Positions 35,457-47,500 of a stretch of DNA of 64,000 bases are shown piece by piece. The stretch is from Nageia nagi (Eukaryota; Pinophyta). The notes under the pieces are model-generated. The model made no database searches. It was given only the letters and a program-made list of their open reading frames with translations, and was not told the origin of the DNA. The position numbers and the translations under genes were made by a program. The stretch spans positions 198,276,001-198,340,000 of the forward strand of contig JBITNC010000001.1 in assembly GCA_050084985.1 (NCBI GenBank), read 5' to 3'. Within the stretch, counting starts at the first letter, position 1, and each line of letters opens with the position of its first letter.

Positions 35457-38400
35457 TGTAGCCTGGAATTTATGCTATTTGTGGAATAAGATGCATAAAC
35501 AATTTAGTTTCATACATAAACTTAAAAATACATAACTATGTTTTTCTTAATTAGAATTAGACAAAAATTATGGTAAAGGTATGGCTAAAATAATAAAGAA
35601 TGATTCAAAATTTTGCAAGAATGTAAAAAATACCTAAGTGCATCTAATGTGGGTAGGGGGACCTCCAATTTAGTCCCTTAAGGCACCCAAATGAGCATGG
35701 AGTCAGTCTTCTCACTCCAAATAGCAAGTGAAACCCCTAGTCCCCAAATCAATAAAGATAATAGAAATATGTATGTCTATTATGTAAATTATTATGCCTA
35801 AATGTTGATTTGATGGTTTGAAATATGTAATTGGTAGATTTAGATGAATCTTTACATGTTTAGATAGAAAAATATGAGATTTAGCATGTAAAATCTTTCA
35901 AAACATAAAATGCTATGAAATGATAAGATCTTTAAAGATCCTTGGATATATGAGATCCAAGGATACCCATAAGATTAAATGGATGCTTAAACTATGTGTT
36001 AATGCTAGTATGAATTCAAATCTAAAGTTTTATAGTGGAAATGAAAATTAAGATATATTTTAAGAAAAATACTATATGTACACAATAATTATGTGAGGAT
36101 GCAAGGCTTAATAGATCTAAGCTTTTCCACGGTTGAGATATCTTCAATCCTACAAAAACCTTTAGTATACCAAATATATGCAATAATAGATTAATGCAAT
36201 CATAAAATCACCATAGGAATGTTACCTTGTATGTTTAGAACCAAGCTTTGAGAGGTTTGATGAAGAATTATGGAGTGAACCCTAATCCTTTAAACCCTAC
36301 CTTCAAAACCATAGCATGTAATCTTGGATCAAATTGATAGAAAAAATCATAAGTGAGCATAAAAAAATGAATTAGGAGAGCAAATTATAATTTTACATTG
36401 AGTTATATGCTTCCTTTGTAACTTAAGTGAATATAGCTAGATACACACTTTTGCACCTTTTTTGGGTTAAAATCACTCTTGCTCTTTTTGCTTATTTGAA
36501 TGGTTGATTTTGTATAATTAGACATTAGGAATAAATTTAAATAATGAATTAAACACTTCAATGCATTAAAACTCATATATTAAAAAAATGTTATTTTTTG
36601 GTGTCTACATTTTACCCCTGTTGGACTAGGTCTTTTGCATAAAAGCCTTAGTTCAACAAGTGTAGATAGCTAAATGTTATTTTACAAAATCATCTTTAAC
36701 ATTTGAAATTTGAATTAATTTGAACATTTGAAACTTTGAAAATTTTGAACATATGAACTAATTTGATAATTTGAAACTTTGAATATTTGAACTAATTTAA
36801 CAATTTGAAACTTTGAACTAATTTAAAAATTTGAAACTTTGAAAAATTATGTAAAATAATTTTAATGCACTTTTTTATACTTCAAACTCTAAACAATGTA
36901 TTCATGATGGAAAACAACATAAAATTTAGAACAAATATGAATAATAATTCGAATGTACTTTACAACAATTTAAACCTAAATAATGTGTTCTTGGATTTGG
37001 AACTTTGAACCACTTATATAGTATTTGATTATTGTGTACATCAAACCTATGCAAAGTGTTTATGATGGATTAAGCATATAGACTTATTAACAAGTATGTG
37101 GTCTTGCTAAAAACTTAAAATTTGAACTTTTGTATTTTGACAAATACAAGCATTTTTGCATTTAAAAAATTTGAAATCAAGTAGTTTGAACTTTTAAACA
37201 ATTTTGCATTGAAATTTTGAAAAACTTTGAATAATTTTATGTTTTGAAATAAAAATTTTGAATTTTTTTGCACTTTTGAAATAAAACTTTTCATTTTTTG
37301 AAATAAAAGCTTTTTACATTTGGAAAATGAAACTTTGCACTTTTGAATTCAAATTATGGAATTTAATTTAATTTTTTTTTTATGTGTGTGTTGTGAACAA
37401 ACTTACCCTAATATAGGTGTATATTATTGTAGGCTCATAGACCTACCTAATATTCCTTTCATGCATTATTATATGAGTATGTAGTTATGGATGTAAGTAT
37501 GTATACTTACATAATGTTGAGGAACAAATGTAAAATTTACCCCAATCATGAATAAAATATATACCAATAGATGTAAGTATGTATACTTATGCAATGTTGA
37601 GGAACAAGGGTAAATTTTCCCTTTTGGTGGCATGATCATACCTTTGAGCATGACTCACCTCGAGTTTTGAGCATTTGGCATAAATAGTAGTTGATCATCC
37701 TTGCTATTGACCATATTATTTGAGAGCATATAAAAATCATCCCTTAGCTTGTGGTAGGTTTGTATACCTATGCATACCATTCATGTTAATAAAATACAAT
37801 TAGTCATTGATAATTAATTATCATTATCAATACCTCGTTGATCTATATCAAATCATTATCATAATCATTTCATCATTCATTAATAATAATCATCATTTCC
37901 CCTTTAGCTTTTGAGTGGAGTTACATAGCTTATGAAACTTGTCTCAAAAAAGGACATATGTAAGTACCTCAAAATCACCTCTTTCCCCTAATCATTTTGT
38001 ATATCAATTCTTTTGTCCAATCACTCCATCATAGCATTTTTGACCTTGTATGTTAGGCCCTAAGTTGGTATACTGATTTCCTTAGATGATTGATTGGTTA
38101 ACTTACTAACCAACCAACCAATTTGGTCAACCAACCTACTGATATGATATCAAATCTATAAAGGTCACTTTCAAATATGTTTTTCCTCTCTTACTTATTT
38201 GAATCCACTTCATGACCATTACCAACCTTCCTCTCTCACACAATAGAAGCTTTGAGCAAGATCCCAAGCCATAACCAACTATAACACTTCCCATAACATA
38301 TTTTGAGCTTTCTTACAGGTGTTGGAGATAATTAGGAGCTATCCTGGAGCCTTTGGAGCACTTGTATCCTTTTTTTAAAGCATTTATTACATTTATGTGA

Positions 38401-38751
38401 TCATGTAGAATGATCTTAGGCTAGATTCATTATAGTTTAGTATTCTTTTATCATTTTCTTAGAATAACATGAGTATATCATGTTGCATTGTAAGTATTTC
38501 CTTACTTTATAATGCCCATTTGATTATGGGATAGGGGGTATACATTATATAAAGGAGGTTTAACACCTCTCTTTGAGAATACTCTAGGGTATTAAGGTAT
38601 TAGAGTATTGAGACTCCCTCTAACATTTGTTTGATTATAGGTATAGAAATCAAGAGCACAACCCTCCACCATTTTGTCACAATATAAACACTAGTAATAG
38701 CATGGTAGTGCAACCTTGATCCATTCCTTGTGTGGAGAGGATCATCACATT
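35457..38751 (+). repeat. Long gypsy LTR, nearly complete copy
   Basis: It starts TGTAGC at the same point as the repeat at 18041. Its first 2.2 kb match 18041-20036 and its last 0.8 kb match 5640-6430. Joining these two partial matches in one uninterrupted copy shows that both left fragments belong to the same LTR type, about 3.3 kb long. It ends '..atcaca' followed by TTTGGGTAACCACA, which could be a degenerate PBS. It may be a solo or truncated LTR, since only a few hundred bases of possible internal sequence follow. Confidence 0.65.
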
Positions 38752-39139
38752 TGGGTAACCACAAACATTATTGCAATGAGTGTCTTGTTAAATAGATGTA
38801 TTCATATTATCTAGTATATGGAATAATTCTATTCAAAAGATGCATACATGCAAATGTATACATCCTTGATTTATCATATTCCAAGCTCAATGGAGTGGGA
38901 GAATGATAAAACCTCATATGAATCAAAGGATGAAATGATTGTATGATAAACTCCTTGAACACTTGGATACATAAAGAAACATTATATCTGCATAAAGGAT
39001 ATTGGATGCTAAAATCATGCATACAAATGCATTTGTTGTAAAATAATTGGGCATACATGCAAAGATCCCATCAATCAATAGATCATGAAAGTATATACCA
39101 TAGTAAATAAATAATGCCCCATAAGAAAGAAAAAAAAGT
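38752..39139 (+). other. Short possible internal remnant after the long LTR
   Basis: No frame recognised; the minus-strand open frame 39058-38807 has no familiar features. It ends in an A/G-rich run at 39117-39144. Confidence 0.35.
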
Positions 39140-39255
39140 AGGAGTATTCTTGTAATTTGAAAAATTTTGAGGGTATTTTTGTAACTTCCAAATACTGAGG
39201 GATATTTTTTGCAATTTCATGAACTTGTATGTGTATTTTCATAATTTTTTAAAAA
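39140..39255 (+). repeat. Inverted copy of 5395-5525
   Basis: 'GTATTCTTGTAATTT' followed by 'GGGTATTTTTGTAA' units, the reverse complement of the G1-end repeat and of 63950-64000. A stray LTR-end fragment on the plus strand. Confidence 0.6.
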
Positions 39256-40207
39256 TAAATAGATAATATAGAATGACATTTTCAAATATCATTTAGACCT
39301 AATTTATGTGTAAATGGTTATTTCAAATAAAATTAAGATTCATAATAAAAACATCAAGTTTATTTTGTTTATCTTAGTTTAAGGATTCATAAATCATGTT
39401 CTAAATATAAAATATATCATTATAGATTTGTCTAATGTCTTTGTAAAATGGGTATTTAAGGAGAAAATAAATCTCATAGTCTATGGAATTTAGGTTACAA
39501 AGCTTATAAGTTCTTTTATCCCATGGTGTTTTTGATATCATCCATTAACCTATTCTACTATATAGGTCATATGAATTAATTCTCAATTTTGTAATTATTA
39601 TTTTCTTCTTAAGATTGATAATTTTATATGGGTAGGACGGATCTTTAAGTTTTAGGTTGATATTTTTATAATAGATTTAGCTTTTTTTTTTATTTTTGAT
39701 ATTATCATTACCAAAAAAAATATAACTACTTTATTTGAAACTTATAAATTCATGTTACAATTATTTGAATGAGTTATATTATTATGTATGCCCAAAAAAT
39801 CAAGCAACTTATCAAAGTCTATTATTCATTCTCTTTTAAAACCTTGATAGGTTAGACAAGTTTGTTGGGCAATAAAAAGGAACCTATGATAATCTAATTT
39901 TGTTAATTTATAATTATATAATATAAATCATTTTAAATATTTAATTTCAATAGGGAGTAAACTATATTCCATGAGAAGGATAGGGTATGGTGTATTATTT
40001 TTAATTTTCAAGTTATAGATAAAGAATTATTTTTGCATTTGCTCAATTTTTTTTAGTAAATGTAAAAACACCAACAAATGGTGAAGGGATTTTTATACAG
40101 GAATCTAAAACCTCTCTAAAAGTTTAAAATGGACAAAGTAAAAACTAATATAATTTTATTTATAGAATACAACTTAGTAACCTATCCTTGGTTACCATTT
40201 ACAAATT
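39256..40207. other. AT-rich DNA left of the CACTA element
   Basis: No open frame or family recognised. A poly-T run at 39682-39692 could be a retrotransposon tail on the minus strand, but there is no supporting coding sequence. Confidence 0.35.
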
Positions 40208-40238
40208 CACTACTAGAATATGCAATTTTAGAGTTAGA
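40208..40238 (+). repeat. Left terminal inverted repeat of the CACTA element
   Basis: Starts CACTACTAGAA, typical of plant CACTA ends. Confidence 0.82.
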
Positions 40239-40339
40239 AATAGCACCACAAATAAACTTTGTAATTTTTTGATGCCATTTGCATTAGGCAACATAAAAAA
40301 GCATTAGTTATTAGTAAATTCCATTTTTGGTAACTTTCT

Positions 40340-40690
40340 AACTCTATTTATGATGCTATTTTGACTTTATTCCTAACTATAATTATTTTTTCCCTCTAAT
40401 GCCAATCTAACTCTATACTTGATACTACCATGTTAATGTTATTTTGAATCTATTGTTGACTCTAATATAACTAGAATTTTATGCCATTCTAAATCTATAT
40501 CTAACTTTAAATTAGTTTTAATCTTTATGCCTTACTAATGCTATTTATGACTCTAAACTAATTTTTATTTTGATACCATACTGACTCTATTTCTGACTGT
40601 AAGATCATTACATTATGACTCTATTTCTGACTGTAAGATCATTACATTATGACTCTATTTCTAATGCTATTTCTAACTATTTTCTAATTC
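40340..40690. repeat. Left subterminal repeats of the CACTA element
   Basis: Many variants of 'ctctatttctGactgtaa' and 'taactctat'. One 35 bp unit (about 40580-40652) is present twice in tandem. Subterminal repeats are the usual binding sites of the CACTA-encoded accessory protein. Confidence 0.75.
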
Positions 40691-40694
40691 TATT

Positions 40695-40935
40695 AGAGGT
40701 TAGTGTCAGGGGTTAGGGGTTAGGGGTTAGAGTCAATGGTTAGGTTAAGGGGGGTAATTAAGGTTAGGGGTAAGGGTTTAGGGTTATGTTTTAGGGTTAG
40801 CATTAGTGTTAGAGTTAAGGTTTAACATAAGGGTTTAGGGTTAAGGGTTATGGTACATTAAGGGTTATATATGGGTTATGTGTTAGGGTTAGCATTTGCG
40901 GTAAGGGTTATGTGTTTAGGTTATCATTAGGGTTA
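40695..40935 (+). repeat. Telomere-like G-rich tract
   Basis: Degenerate TTAGGG/TTTAGGG words ('GGGGTTAGGGGTTAGGGG', 'gtttagggtta') on the plus strand. The complementary orientation occurs at 53425-53700. It is inside the transposon, so it is not a chromosome end. Confidence 0.85.
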
Positions 40936-41097
40936 ATTGTTATATATCCAATTTTTTATTAATTATCTATTGCAACAATATTATAAATAAGATACTTATC
41001 ATGAAATTCAACGTACATAACATCCATAGCACATATATATTATCATGAAATCCAATTATACATAACATGCAAGCATGTGAGCATACCTAAAAATATT

Positions 41098-41588
41098 TGT
41101 TAGAATTTGTAATGAAATATTGTGAATATCTAAACTCCTTGTAAATTCAATTAATTACTTAAAGGATATTTAGATACCTTAAGGGATTAATTGAATACTT
41201 TATTATGTAAACTTTGACCTTACCAAGTGGTTAGTTGGTAGGTTAAACTTAGGTCATATATTTATTGTAACCCTAACCTTACCCTTGGGTTAAAGAGAGG
41301 TTAGGGAGGTGCTCTCATGCTATAAATAGAGGGCCTCTCCTCTTGTAACATAACTAAGTTTTTGGAGTAAGATTACTCTACTAGTTTGTGTAGGAGAGAA
41401 AGAGAATTGTAGTAAGAGGTGCATAGTTTGAGAATTGAGATCTAGTTGTGGATGTACTCTCAAGGAGGGAGGAACCACATTATATTGGTGTTATCTTGTG
41501 TGAATGGTGTTATTAGTTTGTAGATGTTGAATGATTGAGTTTCCTATAGTCTTGGACCTTGAGGATTAGTCTAGATCTAATTCCTTCA
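41098..41588 (+). repeat. 5' LTR of C3
   Basis: 491 bp, TGTTAGAATTTG...AATTCCTTCA, with TATAAATA at 41321-41328. Confidence 0.97.
41321..41328 (+). promoter_or_regulatory. TATA box in C3 5' LTR
   Basis: TATAAATAGAGGG, repeated in the 3' LTR at 49643-49650. It probably drives the genomic transcript. Confidence 0.75.
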
Positions 41589-41590
41589 AT

Positions 41591-41602
41591 TGGTATCAGA
41601 GC
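41591..41602 (+). promoter_or_regulatory. Primer binding site of C3
   Basis: TGGTATCAGAGC, a perfect complement of the plant initiator tRNA-Met 3' end. Confidence 0.96.
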
Positions 41603-42061
41603 TTGGTGTGGAAGCTCTTCTTCTACATCTTGGAGGTTCTTCATCCTTCTTCAACTTGGGAATATTCTTCTTTCACCTACAACCTTGTGAGGTAAAATTT
41701 GTGAAGGTATAATCTCATTTTTTTAAAAAGAGGGGATTATATTCATTTTGATACTAACATTATTTTATGATTATGTTAGTTCAACTCCTAGCAAACATTG
41801 CCTCAATAATATAACATATTATTGCTCATTTTATTTGTTCTACTAACAATCTTTTATGTTAAGAGATTGCGCAATAATACATTATGCAAAATTTGTAATT
41901 TGTATACTAACATTTTTTTTTGATTAGTTGCAATATTGCTATTATTTTCTTTTACATACCTTTTATTCTTTAAAATGTCTTTATATGTAAAAAAAAAGAG
42001 GGAGAAATTTCAATTTTTTGTTATATTTGCAACTATTTATATATATAAACATTTTTAAAAT

Positions 42062-42319
42062 ATGGAGGCAAATGTGAAGGTGAGCTATTGTTTTGGCGTG
42101 GCTGAGAATTCTAGGCCTTACATGCCTCATTTGAGCCTTTTGTATGGAGATCTATCTGACAAGGGCAAGCTAAAAGCTAAGGCCAAGGTCGAGACTCACA
42201 GTCATCTCATCCAAAATGCTGAATTTTAGGTCTCCTCTCTATGCTTGTATAAAATAGACATTGAGGACAAATTGCAGTGCTCATGGGAGAAAGTGGCTGA
42301 ATGCGATCTTAAACTCTAA
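42062..42319 (+). pseudogene. Captured cyclic phosphodiesterase (CPDase) 3' fragment
   Basis: One uninterrupted frame of 85 codons ending in TAA at 42317, with a single internal TAG at 42227. It includes RPYMPHLSLLYGDL, the second catalytic HxS/T motif region (H-L-S) of plant cyclic nucleotide phosphodiesterases of the 2H family. Near the end it reads VSSLCLYKIDIEDK and then SWEKVAECDL, the usual C-terminal strand of that family. These enzymes open ADP-ribose 1'',2''-cyclic phosphate in tRNA-splicing by-product recycling. The N-terminal half with the first HxT motif is missing. The fragment is in sense with C3. The ATG at 42062 is probably accidental. Confidence 0.85.
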
Positions 42320-42324
42320 TGTCT

Positions 42325-42551
42325 GAGGTGAGATAGGGTCCAGTGGTAATGTTCAACCACTTATCCTGGCACTGCTGTGCATCACAGTAAATGCCTTCCC
42401 GATGAAGCGACTCAAAAATCTCATCCCAGAGCTCACTTTTTTGACCTCCACAGGTGAACCATGACTCTAGCTCCACCTGAAGATGTATGAGCTGTAGAGT
42501 CTCCTCCTCCTCCTTGCAATGTGATCTCCCTACTGTAGCCCCCCTCCTCAT
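42325..42551 (-). pseudogene. Captured trihelix (GT-factor) DNA-binding fragment
   Basis: Minus-strand open frame from 42551. It contains KEEEETLQLIHLQVELES, then ELWDEIFESLHREGI and QQCQDKWLNI. The spacing of acidic helix 1, 'LW+EI...L...G' and 'QC+.KW.N+' matches the plant trihelix (Myb/SANT-like) transcription factor domain. The second and third core Trp are present; the position of the first is occupied by Cys in SHCKEEEE. The frame abuts the CPDase stop, leaving no room for a 3' untranslated region on either, so the join is artificial. It is antisense to C3. No intron is visible within the domain. Confidence 0.8.
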
Positions 42552-43020
42552 GATGTAGTCTCCCTACGATGTAAAATCCTCCTTATCCCCTCTATACTAC
42601 CTAGTTACAATGTAGCCCCAAAACTCCTCCATGACTGTCAATTCTTGCTTGTGAAAATGCAGGCCTCCCAACCAATGAACCCCATTTTAGTACCTCTGGA
42701 GTGCACATAAGCAAAATGTGTATTGCATGCAAACCACCCAACCTGTGAGGAACTTGAGAGTAAATGCACAAACACTACCCAACAATCACAGCGAGCAACA
42801 CACAGGCTTTCTCTTAATTTTTTTTGGAGAATAACTGATGAGATTGTATGGCTATGAAAATAATACCAACCCTCCCTGATATATGCTAATGATGGGAAAG
42901 GTGAATTGATCTGGCATAGCATCGCCCCAATTCCTGAGCCTCTCTTCCTAGCCCTCGCAACTCCTCCAATAGAACAAAAATAGAATACATGATGTTTTTT
43001 TGTCTCAACCAATCACTTTA
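42552..43020 (-). other. Upstream part of the captured trihelix segment, unidentified
   Basis: Same base composition and orientation as the trihelix piece, so probably its 5' untranslated region or N-terminal exon. A 124-codon open frame (43012-42638, minus) has no recognisable domain. Two near-identical 'GTAGGGAGAyyACAT' words lie just upstream of the trihelix frame. Homology to C2 resumes at about 43050. Confidence 0.5.
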
Positions 43021-43984
43021 ATGAATTAAAACCATATTCTAAAGTTACATTTAATTTTTGTTGACTATTTTTCACCTTCTTTAAATGCACTTCCAAAAGC
43101 AATGTATGCTCTTCTTGGTAGAAGAAAAAGGGGGGGTCATCTCTTTAAGTACAAACATTCATTTTTTTTTTGATTTTTTTGGAATGCTTTGGTAAAAATA
43201 GCATTAACTATGCATGGGTCACCTTCTTCTTCATTAATACTTGCAAGCTCCCAAGAAGCAAACGTATACTTTTTGGTAGGCATTTAATATTTTTTGCTTG
43301 CTTACAAGTCATTTGCACTTAGAAGTACTTATACTCCAACTTTAAGCATTGACTATAATACTTTAAAGTAAGTAGATACATCATTACTCTTCAATGCAAT
43401 TCCAAATTTTTTTGTGGCACATGGAGGATATTTTGGAGTATAATTTTTTCTCTAAGTATGGTAATTTACTTAGGCAAAACTTTTTTAGTAAAAATTTTTG
43501 CTAAGGTAATCTAAGTATGCTATTTTTTAAGTAAACAAGGGAAATTTTTTACTTAAAATATAAATGCATACTTAAAAGACAATTTTTTTAGCATACAAGT
43601 TTTTAGGGATAAAATTTTAAGTAAAAAAGGGGGGAATTTGTATAGTTTTTTTTTTACTTAAAACTTTATCTAGATCTTACATGATAAATTTGTAATGCAT
43701 GCGTCTTAATCTTGTGTAAGTAAAGCATGTTTATTAACTTTTTTTAAGTTATAGATTAATGCTAAGTAGGACTTAGCCTTTTTAAATTCATTAAAGTGTT
43801 GAATGAATTTATGAACTTGAGCAAGTATGCAAAATGTAAAAATGTCCTTTAGGGGTTAGTACAAAACCCATTGGACTTTTATATTTCAAGTTCGTGTGGA
43901 TGATGTATTTTTAATACTTTACTTTATATTTTTGCATAATTGCTTTATACTTGCAAAACACAAAATATTAAAAGTAACCCCTAA

Positions 43985-44225
43985 AATGAACACATTCACA
44001 CGTACTTTTCCACAACATGACTTGTTTGGGGAGCCACGAGGTGAGGATAGGGCAGACTGGAGCCTTTTTAGTTCGAAGAACCAAGTGGTGGTAAATCCGT
44101 CTTAATTGCCCCTAAGACTTCTGTTAGATTGGACATAACTCTAATAGGTGGACAAGCATGTGTGTAGTGATACCACATGTCCGCACGTCCATTCAGGTAT
44201 TATCCTGATAACCTAGGAGGAAAAC
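43985..44225 (+). other. Conserved leader block, C3 copy
   Basis: Shared with C2 and the older C1. It includes a near-palindromic GTGATACCACATG and a CCTAGGAGGAAAA end. No coding frame is conserved; the short open frame here (43896-44105) is broken in the other copies. Confidence 0.75.
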
Positions 44226-44548
44226 TAAAAACCTTAAACAAGATAATTAAAATGGCCGATCCAAGATACGTCAGATCCTTGGAAAATAGTTGGTACTTCT
44301 CCTTGAGAGAGTATATTACTGACCAAGGTGAACTGATTGAGGATTGGTAGTACTTGGGCTCCACTCTATGGGCATCCAGGTGAAGGCCTAATTCTATATA
44401 AGAAAATAACCTCAACTTTATCCTTCTACGAATCTTGGTTTATAAGTTTGCACATGTGGGACATGTTTACTTATCAATGTTTGATTTGTATAGATGGTAA
44501 ATTATAGAAATTTATTCATTCTTCTTGCTTATTTACTTTTGTGTAGCA

Positions 44549-47500
44549 ATGGTTGAAACCTTCATACCCAAGCATATACTCGATGGTTCTAACTTTGACA
44601 TATGGGAACCTCATATGAAAGCTGAGTTACAAGCAAGGAAGCTATGGTAAATAGTTAATGAAGACTTGGTTGCTCCTACAGATGAGAAGGCTCTTGAAAT
44701 CTACAACTCAAAGAATGAGTTAGCAACTTCAATGATTTATTATGCAGTTTCAGATGATGTACTTCTCATGATCTCTTCTTCAACATTAGTAAAGGAAGCT
44801 TGAGATAGGTTGAAGAAAATTTACCTTGGGTCAAAATTTTCAAGGAGGTTCACTATTTTACAAAAGTTGTTGCAATATCATCAAGGTGAAGATGAAAGTG
44901 CTTCTATTTACTTGAACAAAATCATTGACCTCAGGACACAACTGGTTGGCTGTGGGTGCAACTGGATCAATGATGAGTTCATGGTCTTCATCATTCTTCA
45001 AAGCCTTTCTACAAAGTTCAGTAACTTTGTCACAGTTATGGAAACTAGGCTCGATGATGAAGAATATGTCATCTCTCTTGATAACCTTTCTAGACTCCTT
45101 CTGAAGCATGAGGAAACTTTGAATAAGAAAATATTAAACTTTTCTCCAAAAAATAATATTGCTCTAGGAGCAACCAAAACTCCTTTCAAGAAGAAGTTCA
45201 ATCATTATAAATCCAAAGATAACAAATCCTCACTTACCTTCAGGAAGCATGAGAAAAAGGGCAACAATAATGGCAACTTCATGCAAAGGAATGACAAAGC
45301 TGGATCAAGCAATCCAACACCTAAGGAAATGTTTGATGGAAATTGTAACTTTTGTGGCATCTTTGGGCACAAAGAGTATGATTGTCATAAAAAGAAATTT
45401 GCTCAAAAAGGTAAGGGAAATGTAAATATGAAAAATTTCAATAATAAAAAGAAGACCAAGCATGCTGCTACTGTTGCCTACTACTCAATGACTCAAACTA
45501 TTTCAAATGATTGGATTGTTAATTCAAGATGCACTAATCACATGTGTTATGAAAAGGATAAGTTTGAAAACTTTCATAAGTACAAGAAGGATGCAGTTGT
45601 GATAGGTGATAATTCAGTCCTTGATGTTCAAGGAATAGGGAGTGTGAAGATTCATGGAAAGGTTCTTGATAATGTCTTTTATGTGCCTAAACTAAGGATG
45701 AATCTTATCTCCATAATTCAGATTACAAGGAAAGGATACTCATTTGAGTTTACCTCACACTCCTGGTATGTTAAGAAAGGACTTACCACCTTGATGAAAG
45801 GATCAGTAAAGGATGACCTTTATATTGTGGATCAAGTTCCTTCAAAGATGTGTCTTGCTGCAAATGTTTGTTCAAAGGGTAATCTTTGGCATCAATGATT
45901 AGGGCACCTTAACCACAAGAGTATTCAAGATATGAAAAATCAAGAACTTGTGGAAGGTTTACCTAATATTTCACCCATACTTGGTCTCTGTGAAAGGTGC
46001 ATTCTAGGAAAGATGAATAGGCAAAAGTTTGAAAAAGATAAGGCAACTCAGGCTACTCATCCTCTTCAGCTTGTGCATTTAGATTTGATGGGTCCATTTC
46101 AGACTAAGTCTTTAGGGGGAGCTTCTTATGTTTTGACCTTCATTGATGACTTCACCAGGATGACATTTGGTTATCTACTTGAGCATAAGGATCAAAATTT
46201 TGATAGGTTTAAAGACTTCAAGGCTCTTGTTGAAAATCAAACTGATTTTAAGATCAAGATGCTGAGATTTGATAATGGGGTTGAGTATAATAGCAATAAG
46301 TTTAATGACTATTGTGTTAAACATGGGATCAAGCAGTAATTCATAATCTCTTACACCCTTAACAAAATGGAGTTTCTGAAAGGAAGAATTGAACCATTAT
46401 GGAAATGGCAAGGTGCATGTTGGGTAACTTCCTAGTTTCTTATGGGGTAAAGCTGTTCACACTACTATTCACACCCTAAATAGGTGTCCTACTAAAGCAG
46501 TTGAAGGTAAAACTCTGTATGAAGCATGGATAGGAAAGAAAACTAACATCTCACACTTTAGGGTCTTCGATTGTGATGCATTTGCCTTCATTACCTCAGA
46601 GAAAAGAAAAAAGTTGGATAAAAGATCAGAAAAATGCATCTTTGTGGGGTATGATAATCAGCATAGAGGTTACATGTTCTACTCCTCATCCCATAAAATA
46701 GTCTCTATTTCTAGGGATGTCAAGTTCAATAAACTTCCTAAGGATACGACTTCTCATGCTGAGGTGTCTGATTCAAATGATTCTTCACCTGCACCTAACT
46801 GGTTGGATGATCATGTAAGGAAGTCACCACAAGAGCAAAATTCTCCAGCTCAGAGAATTACAAGAAGTATGACCTTGAATAAATATTTATTTGCCAAAAT
46901 TGATAATACGAATGAGCCATCAACCTTCAAAGAAGCTTCCAAGCAAGAGTGTTGGATGGAAGCTATGAAAGTTGAGTATGAGGTGCTCATGAAAAATGAA
47001 ACTTGGGATTTGGTTCCTTATCCCAATGAGAAAAATATGATTGGAAATAAATGGATATACAAGGTCAAGTACAATTCTGATGGAGAAATTGAAAAATAAA
47101 AAGCAAGGTTAGTGGCCAAAGGATTCGCTCAGAAATATGGTATTGATTATGAGGAAACCTTTGCTCCTATGGCCAAGATGCCTACTGTTAGGATAATCCT
47201 TGCTCTTTCTGTAGCTCAAGGATGGAAAGTTTTCCAACTTGATGTCAAGAGTGCATTTCTCAATGGTGACTTGGATGTAGAAATCTACATGAATCAACCA
47301 GAAGGATTTATTCCAGAAGGAAAAGAGTCTTTAGTGTGCAAGCTAAAGAAGTCTTTGTATGGACTTAAGCAAGCACCTAGAGCATGGTACAAGAAAATTT
47401 TAGGATTCTTTACAGATATTGGTTTTTGTAAGTGCTTCTCTGACTCAGATCTCTATGTACTCAATCAAGGAAAAGACATGGTCTTAATTCTCCTTTATGT

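Larger units (their letters stand above)
41693..44546 (+). other. C3 leader, possible intron carrying captured genes
   Basis: A donor-like TTGTGAG|GTAAAATT lies about 90 bp after the PBS, and an acceptor-like TTTTGTGTAG lies two bases before the gag ATG at 44549. The interval has many upstream ATGs, so gag could hardly be translated from unspliced RNA by ordinary scanning. C2 has the same two sites. Inside are the captured segments (42062-43020) and the family's conserved part (43050-44540). Confidence 0.5.

Noticed and set aside
40695-40935. A chromosome end or interstitial telomere from chromosome fusion
   Set aside because: The repeat is degenerate, only about 240 bp long, and lies between a CACTA end and other repeats of the same transposon, with a partner tract at 53425.
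42638-43012. A genuine 124-residue protein gene on the minus strand
   Set aside because: No recognisable domain, and it sits inside the captured segment upstream of the trihelix frame. An untranslated region or random open frame is as likely.
44858-45201. Antisense frames over gag
   Set aside because: They mirror the gag coding strand and recur at the same places in C1 and C2 only because the sense codons are conserved.
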